Assembly (NCBI GenBank): GCA_002436485.1
Contig: DJMK01000047.1
Location: 28,840 to 51,154 of the forward strand
Length of the DNA: 22,315 nt
Source of the DNA: Proteobacteria bacterium UBA6492
GTDB taxonomy: Bacteria > Pseudomonadota > Gammaproteobacteria > UBA6429 > Thiohalophilaceae
Direction: 5' to 3'
The notes under the pieces are model-generated. The model ran no database searches and had not been told where the DNA came from. It was given only the letters and a program-made list of their open reading frames with translations. Below are positions 1-8,337 of the stretch, piece after piece. Position 1 is the stretch's first letter, and each line of letters opens with the position of its first letter. The position numbers and the translations under genes are program-made.

Positions 1-54
1 ATGTTCCCGCATACCGCGCATGTTGAGTCTATTGCTGTTTTTGTTCGAAAATAG
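1..54 (+). CDS. rlmD: 23S rRNA (uracil-5-)-methyltransferase RlmD, C-terminal end (partial)
   Basis: The first 54 bases read open in frame 1 to a TAG stop and encode a 17-residue tail, MFPHTAHVESIAVFVRK. This resembles the C-terminus of RlmD/RumA, the SAM-dependent, iron-sulfur methyltransferase that makes m5U1939 in 23S rRNA; the E. coli protein ends in a similar DMFPHT..H.ES stretch. The related TrmA ends differently (FPYTHH), so RlmD is the better choice. The rest of the gene lies outside the window. The next gene starts four bases after the stop, so the two probably share a transcript. The call rests on a short peptide recalled from memory. Confidence 0.7.
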   Translation: MFPHTAHVESIAVFVRK

Positions 55-58
55 ATCG

Positions 59-526
59 ATGGCTATCGAAATAGAGCGAAAATACCTGTTGAAAAATGAC
101 GCATGGCGCGCACAGGCAGATGAAGGCGCGGAATACGTGCAGGGGTACCTGGTAGGTAGTCCCGCCGCATCCGTACGAGTCCGCATAGAGGGTGAGCAGG
201 CCTATATCAATATCAAGAGCGCAACACTGGGTATCCGCAGAACTGAATATGAATACGCGATACCGCTCAAAGATGCCAGGCACATGCTGGATAAGCTTTG
301 TGAAAAGCCCCTTATTAAAAAAAAGCGCTACCATGTCAATCATAACGGGAATATATGGGAGGTCGACGAATTCAGCGGTGAAAATACCGGGCTGGTAGTG
401 GCAGAGATCGAGCTCCCGAATGAAGAAACCCAGCCGGTTTTACCTGACTGGATCGGTGAAGAAGTCTCCGGTGATCCAAGGTATTATAATGTCTCACTGG
501 TTAAACACCCTTACTGCAAATGGTAA
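59..526 (+). CDS. CYTH-domain triphosphate tunnel metalloenzyme (inorganic triphosphatase-like)
   Basis: This 155-residue protein is a single CYTH domain. The N-terminus MAIEIERKYLL carries the ExExK metal/triphosphate signature (E4, E6, K8). Later tunnel-strand motifs are RVRI, INIK, the RRTEYEY strand, WEVDEF and AEIEL. The size and motif order match small bacterial TTM enzymes such as the Nitrosomonas europaea protein, a tripolyphosphatase; this family normally hydrolyses inorganic triphosphate or related substrates with Mg or Mn. An in-frame ATG at 20 would add a tail (MLSLLLFLFENRS) that is merely the rlmD end read in another frame, so the ATG at 59 is preferred. The stop overlaps the start of the next gene by seven bases, which suggests translational coupling. 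The exact substrate cannot be told from sequence. Confidence 0.85.
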   Translation: MAIEIERKYLLKNDAWRAQADEGAEYVQGYLVGSPAASVRVRIEGEQAYINIKSATLGIRRTEYEYAIPLKDARHMLDKLCEKPLIKKKRYHVNHNGNIWEVDEFSGENTGLVVAEIELPNEETQPVLPDWIGEEVSGDPRYYNVSLVKHPYCKW

Positions 527-1017
527 AAAAGGACAACAGTTTCGAGATTTATGTGTCGGTGATAAGTCAAACCCTTGACGTGCGTCATAATGGAAATTCT
601 GTGATGAGCGTAGCTGTTTCCACTGCAGCAAATGGCACAGGCGAGGCCCATGGCAGCGAGTGTACCCCACGCGGCTGGCACCAGGTCCGCGCTAAAATTG
701 GTGACAACTGTCCTGCGAATACTATCTTTGTTGGTCGCCGACCCACCGGGGAAGTTTACACACCTGAACTGGCAAAGACTTTTCCAGAGCGTGACTGGAT
801 ATTGACGCGTATTTTATGGCTAAGCGGGCTTGAGCCAGGTTTCAATCGTATGGGCAATGTCGACACAATGCGACGCTTTATCTATATACATGGTTGTCCT
901 GATGAGGACGCGATAGGACAGCCCGGATCGCATGGCTGTATTAAAATGCGGAACCAGGATGTAATAAAAATATATGATCTTGTGCCGGTTGGCACACGGG
1001 TTTTGATTACGGAGTAA
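520..1017 (+). CDS. YkuD-fold L,D-transpeptidase/L,D-carboxypeptidase without signal peptide
   Basis: This 165-residue protein has the YkuD catalytic signature: H124-G125 followed by S137-H138-G139-C140, C140 being the expected nucleophile. The family cuts or exchanges the L-Lys/DAP-D-Ala bond of peptidoglycan stem peptides. Most members are exported, but this one begins MVKKDNSFEIYVSVISQ with no hydrophobic signal peptide or lipobox, so it should be cytoplasmic. A class of cytoplasmic YkuD L,D-carboxypeptidases that trims recycled muropeptides is known (ElsL in Acinetobacter). The neighbour two bases downstream is nagZ, another cytoplasmic murein-recycling enzyme, which supports that role over wall cross-linking. 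The start overlaps the CYTH gene by seven bases. The fold is certain; the cytosolic carboxypeptidase role is inference. Confidence 0.85.
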   Translation: MVKKDNSFEIYVSVISQTLDVRHNGNSVMSVAVSTAANGTGEAHGSECTPRGWHQVRAKIGDNCPANTIFVGRRPTGEVYTPELAKTFPERDWILTRILWLSGLEPGFNRMGNVDTMRRFIYIHGCPDEDAIGQPGSHGCIKMRNQDVIKIYDLVPVGTRVLITE

Positions 1018-1019
1018 CT

Positions 1020-2072
1020 ATGTCGCTGGGACCAGTTATGCTTGACATTAATGGTGTCGAGCTAAGTAACGAGGATAAGGAAATTCTCCAGCACCCGCTG
1101 GTTGGCGGGGTTATCCTGTTTACCCGCAATTATGAAAATCTTGATCAGCTCGTGCAACTGGTCAAGCAAATACATGAAGCACGGGATCCGCATCTATTGG
1201 TTGCAGTGGATCACGAAGGAGGGCGTGTTCAACGCTTCAGGGAAGAATTCACCCATTTACCGGCTGCGCGTCGACTTGGTGAGCTTTATGATCATAACCA
1301 TAAAAAAGGAAAACAACTGACGCAACTCGCCGGCTGGCTAATGGCAATCGAGCTACGCAGTGTCGGCATTGATTTCAGTTTTGCCCCTGTGCTCGATCTT
1401 GACTATGGCATATGTGATGTTATCGGTGATCGCGCATTCCACCAACAACCCGATGCTGTTTACGAGCTGGTTTATGCTTATATAACCGGCATGCATGAAG
1501 CTGGCATGTCAGCTGTGGGTAAACACTTTCCGGGGCATGGTGCAGTAAGGGAAGATTCGCATATCGCCATTCCATGCGACGAACGTGAATATGACAGCAT
1601 CTACCAGGGCGATATCAAGCCTTACCGGCTGCTAATACAGAATAATCTCTCGGCCATCATGCCCGCACACGTTATCTACAATAAAATAGATACACTACCT
1701 GCCGGTTTTTCATCAAAGTGGTTAAAAACAGTTCTGCGTAAGCAACTAAAATTTCAGGGCGTAATTTTTAGTGATGATCTGGATATGCAAGGTGCTTCAG
1801 TGGCAGGTGAAACATATTCGGAACGTGCGCGAACCGCGCTTGCTGCAGGTTGTGATATGGTGTTGGTTTGCAACAACCGGGCAGGGGCAGTTGATGTGCT
1901 TGATAATCTGGGCGAATACGCCGAGCCTGTCTCAGCCAGCAGGCTGGTGCGAATGCATGGCCGTCACCCATTGACGCGCAAAGAACTGAACAAAATGGCA
2001 CGATGGCACGACGCTGTTGATGCTATACAGAAATACCTTGATGATCCCAGCCTGGATTTACAGTTTACATAG
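1020..2072 (+). CDS. nagZ: beta-N-acetylhexosaminidase NagZ (GH3)
   Basis: This 350-residue cytoplasmic glycoside hydrolase family 3 enzyme is close to the usual NagZ length (E. coli 341). It removes GlcNAc from GlcNAc-anhydroMurNAc peptides during cell-wall recycling. Visible motifs are VAVDHEGGRVQR (62-73), KHFPGHG (168-174), the D179-S180-H181 loop that carries the NagZ general acid/base histidine, and SDDLDM (251-256) with the nucleophilic aspartate. There is no signal peptide. A GGAG Shine-Dalgarno sequence (1011-1014) sits five bases before the ATG, overlapping the end of the YkuD gene, so the genes are co-transcribed. The products of NagZ feed anhydromuropeptide signalling to AmpR-type regulators in other species; no ampC or ampR is visible here. 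Confidence 0.97.
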   Translation: MSLGPVMLDINGVELSNEDKEILQHPLVGGVILFTRNYENLDQLVQLVKQIHEARDPHLLVAVDHEGGRVQRFREEFTHLPAARRLGELYDHNHKKGKQLTQLAGWLMAIELRSVGIDFSFAPVLDLDYGICDVIGDRAFHQQPDAVYELVYAYITGMHEAGMSAVGKHFPGHGAVREDSHIAIPCDEREYDSIYQGDIKPYRLLIQNNLSAIMPAHVIYNKIDTLPAGFSSKWLKTVLRKQLKFQGVIFSDDLDMQGASVAGETYSERARTALAAGCDMVLVCNNRAGAVDVLDNLGEYAEPVSASRLVRMHGRHPLTRKELNKMARWHDAVDAIQKYLDDPSLDLQFT

Positions 2073-2154
2073 CAATGTTGATTTTCTTCTGATTGCCTTT
2101 CCAACTTCAACAACACATGTCCACTAAGCTGGGCTGCGGGAAAACGAGGCAGGA

Positions 2155-2183
2155 TTGTTTAAACCAAAATGAGCAGATATACT
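2155..2183 (+). promoter_or_regulatory. predicted sigma70 promoter for the DsrE-hpt-mtnP operon
   Basis: A TTGTTT -35 (2155-2160) is followed by a 17-base spacer and a TATACT -10 (2178-2183, five of six consensus bases). Transcription would begin near 2190, giving a leader of about 20 bases with an AGGGGA ribosome site (2199-2204) seven bases before the ATG at 2212. It lies in the 139-base gap after nagZ, where I see no clear hairpin terminator. Only three bases of the -35 match consensus. Confidence 0.5.
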
Positions 2184-2211
2184 CCGCCAACACAACACAG
2201 GGGATAATGAC

Positions 2212-2580
2212 ATGCCAGACAAGCTCATGATCATTATGGTAAATACAGATCCAAATAACGGAGCCGCAGTCGGTGCGCCGTTCTTTCAGGCAACCGTGGC
2301 AGCAGCCATGGATTATTCTGTTGAGATTGTCCTTACCGGACGTGCCGGCGAGTTGGCCAAACAGGGGATTGCGGAAAAATTACATCTTCAAGAAGGCAAT
2401 CCCAAAACGGTTTATGATTTTATCAAGGAAGCACATGATGCCGGCGTCGTTTTCAAGGTATGCACGCCTACCATTGAGCTCTGGGGTGATGATCTAATAC
2501 CAGAGATCGATGAAACAATTGGCGCCGCCTATGTGATCAGTGAAGCAATGAATGACCAGACGGTGACTTTTACTTACTGA
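2212..2580 (+). CDS. DsrE/DsrF-like family protein
   Basis: This 122-residue cytoplasmic protein has the DsrE/TusD-like alpha/beta fold pattern. It has an N-terminal strand MIIMVNTDPNN, a mid strand VEIVLTGRAGELAKQG, and one conserved-looking cysteine, C84, in the FKVCTPTIELWGD loop, where sulfur-relay relatives carry their persulfide cysteine. It also has the typical late segment GAAYVISEAMN. Such proteins bind or pass sulfane sulfur or act as small oligomeric accessory proteins; many have no known function. The gene has a strong AGGGGA ribosome site and overlaps the start of hpt (TGATG), so its product is probably made along with the purine-salvage enzymes downstream. A link between the two is inference. 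Confidence 0.8.
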   Translation: MPDKLMIIMVNTDPNNGAAVGAPFFQATVAAAMDYSVEIVLTGRAGELAKQGIAEKLHLQEGNPKTVYDFIKEAHDAGVVFKVCTPTIELWGDDLIPEIDETIGAAYVISEAMNDQTVTFTY

Positions 2581-3125
2581 TGGACGCAAACAAAGCTAAA
2601 CAAGTTCTTGCAGAAGCTGATTGTTTGTACACAAATACACAGGTGCAACATTCGCTTGATCAGATGGCCAAGGCCATTACCTTGAAAATGCAACAAGACA
2701 ACCCGCTGATACTGAGCGTGATGACCGGTGGGATTATCCTTGCAGGTCAGATATTGACACGCCTGGCGTTTCCCCTGCAAATTGATTACATCCATGCAAC
2801 ACGTTATCGCGGAACCACATCTGGCGGAAAATTAAACTGGTTAGTCAAGCCAACCCACTCGCTCAAAGGCAGGACTATCCTGATTCTTGATGATATATTT
2901 GATGAAGGTATTACGCTGGCAGAAATCATCGAATATTGCTGGGGCGAAGGAGCGAAGGAAGTTTATACAGCCGTTCTGGTTAATAAACTGCATGAGCGTA
3001 AACAACCCCTCAAGCCGGATTTCGTTGGCCTTGAAACTGAAGATCGTTATCTGTTCGGATACGGAATGGATTATCATGGATACCTGAGAAATGCGGCCGG
3101 CATTTATGCCGTTAAAGGAATGTGA
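2580..3125 (+). CDS. hpt: hypoxanthine-guanine phosphoribosyltransferase
   Basis: This 181-residue type I phosphoribosyltransferase converts hypoxanthine (or guanine) plus PRPP to IMP (or GMP). The PRPP loop is at 101-113 (LILDDIFDEGITL, with the paired acidic residues D104-D105). The pyrophosphate-binding TGG is at 49-51, and the flexible loop begins at RYRGTTSGGKLNW (75-87). The late DRYLFGYGMDYHGYLRN segment (155-171) matches the purine-contacting C-terminus of bacterial Hpt. Its ATG overlaps the DsrE stop and its stop lies five bases before the mtnP start. The phosphorylase next door releases hypoxanthine, which this enzyme can take, so the pair forms a two-step salvage route. Preference for hypoxanthine over guanine is not readable from the sequence. 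Confidence 0.92.
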   Translation: MDANKAKQVLAEADCLYTNTQVQHSLDQMAKAITLKMQQDNPLILSVMTGGIILAGQILTRLAFPLQIDYIHATRYRGTTSGGKLNWLVKPTHSLKGRTILILDDIFDEGITLAEIIEYCWGEGAKEVYTAVLVNKLHERKQPLKPDFVGLETEDRYLFGYGMDYHGYLRNAAGIYAVKGM

Positions 3126-3130
3126 TCGAT

Positions 3131-3871
3131 ATGGCTAAAATTGCAATTATCGGTGGCACTGGCCTCACCAAGTTACACAATCTTTCGATCGTAAGTCGAG
3201 AAGTGCATGTCAGTAATTATGGCGAACCCTCTGCACCATTGACGCGCGGTATGCTTGCGGGAAAGGAAGTCTTGTTCCTGCCAAGGCATGGCGCGGGTCA
3301 TACGATACCTCCGCACAAAGTAAATTATCGTGCCAATATTTCCGTGTTAAAAAATGCCGGTGTTGACAAGGTGATTGCCATTAACGCGGTCGGCGGCATA
3401 ACCAACAATATGAAAGTTTGCCACCTGGCTGTTCCCGATCAAATCATCGACTATACCTGGTCAAGGGATCATACTTTTTTCGAGGAAGGACTTGAGGAAG
3501 TTGTGCATGTTGATTTTACCTATCCATATTGCGAAGAACTTCGTTCCTTGATCATCAAGGCGGCGAAACAGGCCAATGTACAGATCGGTGAAAAAGCGAC
3601 TTATGCGGCAGTGCAGGGGCCACGACTGGAAACCGCTGCGGAAATTGATCGACTGGAAAGAGATGGTTGCGATATTGTGGGTATGACCGGCATGCCTGAA
3701 GCCGTACTGGCAAGGGAGTTAAATCTTTGCTACGCCAGTATAGCTGTGATTGCAAACAAGGCGGCTGGGCGTGGTGAAGGCGAGATCACCCTGGATGAAA
3801 TCTCCGAGAACCTGGCGGTCAGTCACGAGAATGTTAGAAAAATACTGGAAGTCCTGATTACAGAAATTTAA
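3131..3871 (+). CDS. mtnP: S-methyl-5'-thioinosine phosphorylase (MTAP/PNP family)
   Basis: This nucleoside phosphorylase cleaves methylthio-purine nucleosides with phosphate. Motifs, numbered from the GTG at 3122, are IIGGTGL (9-15), the phosphate-site LPRHGAGHTIPPHKVNYRAN (53-72), AINAVGGI (86-93), QGPRLET (165-171) and GMTGMPEA (187-194). The base-binding segment reads ANKAAGRG with N212 and A214 where adenine-specific MTA phosphorylases have two aspartates. That substitution is the hallmark of the Pseudomonas enzyme PA3004, which prefers the 6-oxopurine methylthioinosine. I chose the ATG at 3131 because AAAGGAA (3114-3120) is well placed for it; the upstream GTG at 3122 would be too close. 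Expected products are hypoxanthine and methylthioribose-1-phosphate. No MTA deaminase is in the window. Confidence 0.92.
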   Translation: MAKIAIIGGTGLTKLHNLSIVSREVHVSNYGEPSAPLTRGMLAGKEVLFLPRHGAGHTIPPHKVNYRANISVLKNAGVDKVIAINAVGGITNNMKVCHLAVPDQIIDYTWSRDHTFFEEGLEEVVHVDFTYPYCEELRSLIIKAAKQANVQIGEKATYAAVQGPRLETAAEIDRLERDGCDIVGMTGMPEAVLARELNLCYASIAVIANKAAGRGEGEITLDEISENLAVSHENVRKILEVLITEI

Positions 3872-3879
3872 AACGTTTT

Positions 3880-3894
3880 ATCGCTAGCAGTGAT
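3880..3894. terminator. weak hairpin between convergent mtnP and csiV
   Basis: ATCGCT and AGTGAT can form a six-pair stem (one G-U) around an AGC loop in the 23-base gap between converging genes. A T-rich run follows on the plus strand and the self-complementary AAAACGTTTT flanks it. It may act as a poor bidirectional terminator. The stem is short, so this is tentative. Confidence 0.25.
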
Positions 3895-4653
3895 TTATTT
3901 GCCTGCTTTCTTCTGTTTATCATTTTCGGTGTATGGTGTAGCAAGCACAATTACCCCAAGCACCGGGTGATCCAGGTAGTGAACTTCGGTGCTGCGCATC
4001 TTCCTTGACTGGTTGAGTCGAAAAACCATCGGTTCAGGCGCAATCGGTTCCATGTTGTCATCGTTTAGAATCATTTCTTGCTGCGGTTTTATGCCGACAA
4101 CATAGGAAAGATCTACCTGTGCATGCAGGTAACGCGACAGAACGATCCTGACGTAACCATCGAGTATGCTGCGCGTAGGTGCGGTGCTGGCGGGTGATGA
4201 GAGGCCAAATGTAGAGAATTCGCTGCGGCTTTCCTGTCCGGTCTCCGGGGCACGGTAAATATATTCCTGGTGAACATGCACTGGCAGCGCAATTGCCTCA
4301 TCCATACCCGGTTGGCGCCAGGCAGCATGCATCAATACATTATAATTTTTTGATTCTTTCAATAATTTTACTTCCCCGGTCAACCGGTAGGCTTGTCGTG
4401 GAAGCGGTTTGAAAGTCAGTTTCGGGTCGTACTCTTCGGGTATTGGTCCGGGATAAGGTTTGCCCAGCTCGATCATCTGTTCGGGTAGTTCCCGGTTAAG
4501 ATTATTTTTTTGTGTTTCAGTATGACGCGCGGCCGGATCGGATGATTCAAAAATAATCAACTCAATATCATAATATTTTACTTCTGTGGCGACAGCGCCA
4601 CTTGCTGTGAGAAACGCGACAGCGATGAGGGACAGGGCATACAAGTATTTCAT
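3895..4653 (-). CDS. csiV: CsiV-like periplasmic protein (peptidoglycan-binding CsiV family)
   Basis: The protein of about 252 residues begins with a clear signal peptide (MKYLYALSLIAVAFLTASGAVA, cleavage before TEVK). The mature start KYYDIELIIFES is typical of the CsiV family (PF10972), a gammaproteobacterial periplasmic family that in E. coli-related work was linked to cell-wall and capsule-related phenotypes. The tail has STEVHYLDHPVLGVIVLATPY, the usual conserved end. A longer start at 4665 (MLPD extension) is possible; neither start has a strong ribosome site. It lies 67 bases downstream of mfd on the same strand, next to mtnP and nagZ, an arrangement also seen in Pseudomonas (PA3002 to PA3005), which supports the call. 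Molecular function is poorly defined. Confidence 0.8.
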   Translation of the reverse strand: MKYLYALSLIAVAFLTASGAVATEVKYYDIELIIFESSDPAARHTETQKNNLNRELPEQMIELGKPYPGPIPEEYDPKLTFKPLPRQAYRLTGEVKLLKESKNYNVLMHAAWRQPGMDEAIALPVHVHQEYIYRAPETGQESRSEFSTFGLSSPASTAPTRSILDGYVRIVLSRYLHAQVDLSYVVGIKPQQEMILNDDNMEPIAPEPMVFRLNQSRKMRSTEVHYLDHPVLGVIVLATPYTENDKQKKAGK

Positions 4654-4732
4654 GTCTGGTAACATAGCCTAAATCATGTTTTTTAGAAAGTATTTGTTCT
4701 TCAGATTGTTATCTGCGTCAACACCATGCCAG

Positions 4733-7700
4733 CTATTGATCGAGCGTAATATCTTTCACCAGATTACTGACCCGCTCGATGCGCTTTTGAAAATCCGGCA
4801 GGTCCATTACCAGCCTGAGCTTGTTGTTACCATCTAGCTTGTATACATTCGCTGAGCTTTGCACCAGGGCGATGATTTTCGCAGGGTCGATATTGGGTGT
4901 TTCGGAAAAAATGATTCTACCACCGTGATTACCAATATCGATTTTCCTGATGCCCGCATGGCTTGCCAGCTGCTTTATACGGGTAACAGCAAACAGGTTT
5001 TCAATGGGTGGCGTTAACAAGCCGAAACGATCAATCATTTCAACCTTGAGTTCCCTGAGCTCTGCCGCATCTGCCGCATTGGCAATTCGTTTATAGAGAA
5101 TAAGACGCTCATGTACGTCGGGCAGGTAATCTTCAGGGATCAGTGTCGGCAAATGCAGCTCTACTTCGGTAACAATCGGTCCAGCGAAATCCTGCTCCAG
5201 TGATTTGCCTTCGCGCAACGCTTTTACTGCTCGCTCAAGCAGTTCGGTATACATCGAAAAACCAATTTCTTGCATTTGCCCACTTTGCTCGTCCCCTAGC
5301 AGCTCGCCAGCGCCACGTATTTCCAGATCATGTGTTGCCAGGGTAAACCCGGTGCCCAGTGTTTCAATTGACTCGATGGCTTCCAGACGTTTCTGAGCAT
5401 CAGGAGTAATTGCATTACGATGTGGAACCAGCAAGTAGGCATAGGCCCGATGGTGTGAGCGGCCAACGCGCCCCCTTAACTGGTAGAGCTGCGCCAATCC
5501 AAATCGGTCGGCGCGATTTATGATAATGGTATTGGCGTTAGGAATATCAATACCGGTTTCGATAATCGTGGTGCAAACCAGTATGTTAAAACGTTGATGG
5601 TAAAAGTCGGACATTACCTGTTCAAGTTCGCGTTCACGCATCTGTCCGTGCGCAAAATTAATTTTTGCATCCGGCAGAATTGCCTGAATCTTGGACATCT
5701 GTTTTTCGATTGATTCAACTTCGTTATGGACAAAAAATACCTGCCCACCACGTTTTAGTTCGCGCGCGCATGCTTCGATGATCAGGTTATCGCTCCACTG
5801 CGAGACAAAGGTTTTGATTGCCAGACGTCGCGCCGGTGGCGTTGCAATAATTGATAATTCGCGCAACCCGGACATTGCCATGTTTAACGTGCGCGGAATA
5901 GGTGTGGCGGTGAGGGTTAGCACATCCACTTCGGCACGTAGTGACTTGAATTTGTCCTTTTGCCGCACACCAAAGCGATGCTCCTCGTCAATTATAACCA
6001 GCCCGAGGTTTTTATACTTTATCTCATTTTGCAGTAACTTGTGTGTGCCGATAACAATGTCGACTTTACCTGCCTTAAGTTGATCAATAATATCGTCCTG
6101 TTGTTTCTTAGATCGAAACCGCGAAAGCGACTCCACCTTGACTGGCCACTCGGAAAACCGATCGCGGAAAGTTTGTGTGTGCTGCTCTGTCAGCAGCGTG
6201 GTTGGTGCAAGCACGGCAACCTGTTTACCAGCCATGACAGCAATAAATGCGGCACGCATTGCGACCTCGGTTTTTCCAAAACCAACATCACCACACACAA
6301 GATGATCCATTGGCTTGGGAGAATGCATGCTCTCGATGATATTATCGATGGCGATTACCTGGTCCGGAGTTTCCTCAAAGGGGAATTCTGCAGTAAAAGC
6401 CTGCAATTGCATATTGTCTACCGGATAAGAAAATCCACTGCGCGCTTCGCGCTTGGCATAAATGTCCAGCAATTCAGCGGCAACATCCCGTACCTGCTTG
6501 CTGGCTTTGCGTTTAGCACGTTCCCACTGACCGCTGCCCAGCTTATGCAAGGGAGCATTTTCAGGTGAGACGCCGGTATAGCGACTAATTAGATGCAGCG
6601 ATGAAACCGGTACATACAACTTGTCATGGTCAGCATATTCAAGGGTAAGAAACTCGGCGGTGATGCCACCGGCTGCAAGTGTTTGCAAACCAAGATAACG
6701 ACCAACACCGTAGTCTTCATGAACCACAGGGGCACCAACCGACAATTCGGCCAGGTTTCTGAATACAAATTCACTGTCTCGTTGCGAGGTTTTTCGCCTG
6801 CGCCTTTGAAATACCTGGTGACCATAAATCTGCGTCTCCGCAACAACAGCAATATCGGGCGATTGAATCAGCAGGCCATGTTCAAGAGGCGCAACAGTAA
6901 TACCCAATCCACCCTCTGATTCAACAAACGCATGCCAGGAAGGGTACAGTTCGGGGTTGATGTTATTGTTGCGTAATAACTCAAGCAGGCTTTCGCGCCG
7001 CCCGGTACTTTCCGCAGTAAACAGAATGCGTCCGCTAAAGCTTTTAACGAAATCACACAGCTTGTTGGCCGGCTGCATTGCTTTGGCGTCCAGCGCAAGA
7101 TCTGGTGGCCGTGTTGATAAAAAATTTGTAGCATCGGCTGATTCATATTCAAAATTTTGCCAGCTAACCTGCGGAAACCGGTCCAAACTACTTTGTATAT
7201 CATTCTCCCCAAGGAATATTTTATCGGGAGGCAGGACAGGCCGCTCAATATCATGCTTGAACTGCGCATAGCGCTGCTCTATGTCGGTCTCAAATTGAAG
7301 CACGCTCTCGCTGATGTTTTCAGGTTTGAAGATACAGGCATGCGAAGGCAGATAATCAAACAACGTATTGGTGTTTTCAAAAAATAGTGGGATGTAATAT
7401 TCGATTCCGGGTGGCGCCATACCTTGCGATACATCGCGGTAAATTAATGAGGCCTGTGGCTCACCTTCAAATTGTGCACGGTACGCCTGTCTAAAACCCG
7501 TAATTCCCTTATCATCAAGCGGAAACTCCCGCGCAGGCAGCATATGTATTTTTTTTACAACATCAATGGTGCGCTGACTTTCCGGGTCAAAGATTCGAAT
7601 ACTCTCAATTTCATCATCAAACAATTCAATGCGATAGGGTAGCTTGCTGCCCATGGGAAACAGATCAATCAGGCTACCGCGCGTTGCAAACTCACCGTGT

Positions 7701-8194
7701 TCCATTACGTTCGATACGTTCTGGTAACCGTTCACGACTAAACGTGCCCTGAATTCATCGAGCTTCAATGTTTCACCGGCATGAATCACCAGGCTGCGTT
7801 GCTCGATGTAGTCACGGGGAGGCAGGCGATACATCAATGTCTGTATCGGTACGACCAGTATTCCATTGTTCAGTTGCGGTAGACGGTAGAGGGTCTCAAG
7901 CCGCTCAGAAATAATATCCTGATGAGGTGAAAACACATCGTAAGGCAGCGTTTCCCAATCGGGAAATTGCAACAATGGTATGTCGGATTGCGCCAGAAAG
8001 AATTCCAGTTGCCCATGTAATTGCTGGGCTGCCGTGGTGCTTTCAGTCAAAACCAGTACGAAGCCACCATGCTGGCTGGCGAGACGTTCCAAAACCAGAC
8101 CCACGGCACTGCCATACAGCTTTCCCCATGTAGATGCGATGCCGGGCGCACGAACCGCCGGCGGGTTAAACAGGGAAGCCAAATTGGAAGGCAT
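4733..8194 (-). CDS. mfd: transcription-repair coupling factor Mfd
   Basis: At 1153 residues it matches full-length Mfd (E. coli 1148). This DNA translocase frees RNA polymerase stalled at lesions and recruits UvrA. The N-terminal third is the UvrB-like module (FPDWETLPYDVFSPHQDIISER). The RNA-polymerase-interacting domain begins near residue 490 (VHEDYGVGRYLGLQ). The motor holds Walker A GDVGFGKT (about 635), the DEEH box IIDEEHRFG (about 733), TATPIPRTL and GRVGRSHHRAYAYLL (about 905). The C-terminal TRCF domain that masks UvrA binding follows LHLPTLIPEDYLPDV. All key residues appear intact. The gene is transcribed away from the barrel gene and into csiV. Long plus-strand reading frames inside it are shadows. 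Confidence 0.98.
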   Translation of the reverse strand: MPSNLASLFNPPAVRAPGIASTWGKLYGSAVGLVLERLASQHGGFVLVLTESTTAAQQLHGQLEFFLAQSDIPLLQFPDWETLPYDVFSPHQDIISERLETLYRLPQLNNGILVVPIQTLMYRLPPRDYIEQRSLVIHAGETLKLDEFRARLVVNGYQNVSNVMEHGEFATRGSLIDLFPMGSKLPYRIELFDDEIESIRIFDPESQRTIDVVKKIHMLPAREFPLDDKGITGFRQAYRAQFEGEPQASLIYRDVSQGMAPPGIEYYIPLFFENTNTLFDYLPSHACIFKPENISESVLQFETDIEQRYAQFKHDIERPVLPPDKIFLGENDIQSSLDRFPQVSWQNFEYESADATNFLSTRPPDLALDAKAMQPANKLCDFVKSFSGRILFTAESTGRRESLLELLRNNNINPELYPSWHAFVESEGGLGITVAPLEHGLLIQSPDIAVVAETQIYGHQVFQRRRRKTSQRDSEFVFRNLAELSVGAPVVHEDYGVGRYLGLQTLAAGGITAEFLTLEYADHDKLYVPVSSLHLISRYTGVSPENAPLHKLGSGQWERAKRKASKQVRDVAAELLDIYAKREARSGFSYPVDNMQLQAFTAEFPFEETPDQVIAIDNIIESMHSPKPMDHLVCGDVGFGKTEVAMRAAFIAVMAGKQVAVLAPTTLLTEQHTQTFRDRFSEWPVKVESLSRFRSKKQQDDIIDQLKAGKVDIVIGTHKLLQNEIKYKNLGLVIIDEEHRFGVRQKDKFKSLRAEVDVLTLTATPIPRTLNMAMSGLRELSIIATPPARRLAIKTFVSQWSDNLIIEACARELKRGGQVFFVHNEVESIEKQMSKIQAILPDAKINFAHGQMRERELEQVMSDFYHQRFNILVCTTIIETGIDIPNANTIIINRADRFGLAQLYQLRGRVGRSHHRAYAYLLVPHRNAITPDAQKRLEAIESIETLGTGFTLATHDLEIRGAGELLGDEQSGQMQEIGFSMYTELLERAVKALREGKSLEQDFAGPIVTEVELHLPTLIPEDYLPDVHERLILYKRIANAADAAELRELKVEMIDRFGLLTPPIENLFAVTRIKQLASHAGIRKIDIGNHGGRIIFSETPNIDPAKIIALVQSSANVYKLDGNNKLRLVMDLPDFQKRIERVSNLVKDITLDQ

Positions 8195-8337
8195 ATCGGG
8201 AAATTACAACTTTACAGGCTGAAAAGGTTGCTATTCTAACTAGACTGCCTGGCAAACGAAACAAACCAGGGATTGACAGAAAAATTAACAATTCGGTCGC
8301 CAAGACCACACGCTAGTAATGTATCACCTCAGGACTG

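Noticed and set aside
20..58. N-terminal extension of the CYTH protein (MLSLLLFLFENRS) resembling a signal peptide
   Set aside because: The hydrophobic stretch is the out-of-frame reading of the rlmD tail. The family starts at the ATG at 59, which directly precedes the ExExK motif.
6041..6568. 175-residue plus-strand open frame within mfd
   Set aside because: It is antisense to the conserved motor region of Mfd and its translation looks like no protein family.
8273..8300. TTGACA at 8273-8278 as part of a full promoter for the barrel gene
   Set aside because: No -10-like hexamer lies 16 to 18 bases downstream, so I do not call it a promoter.
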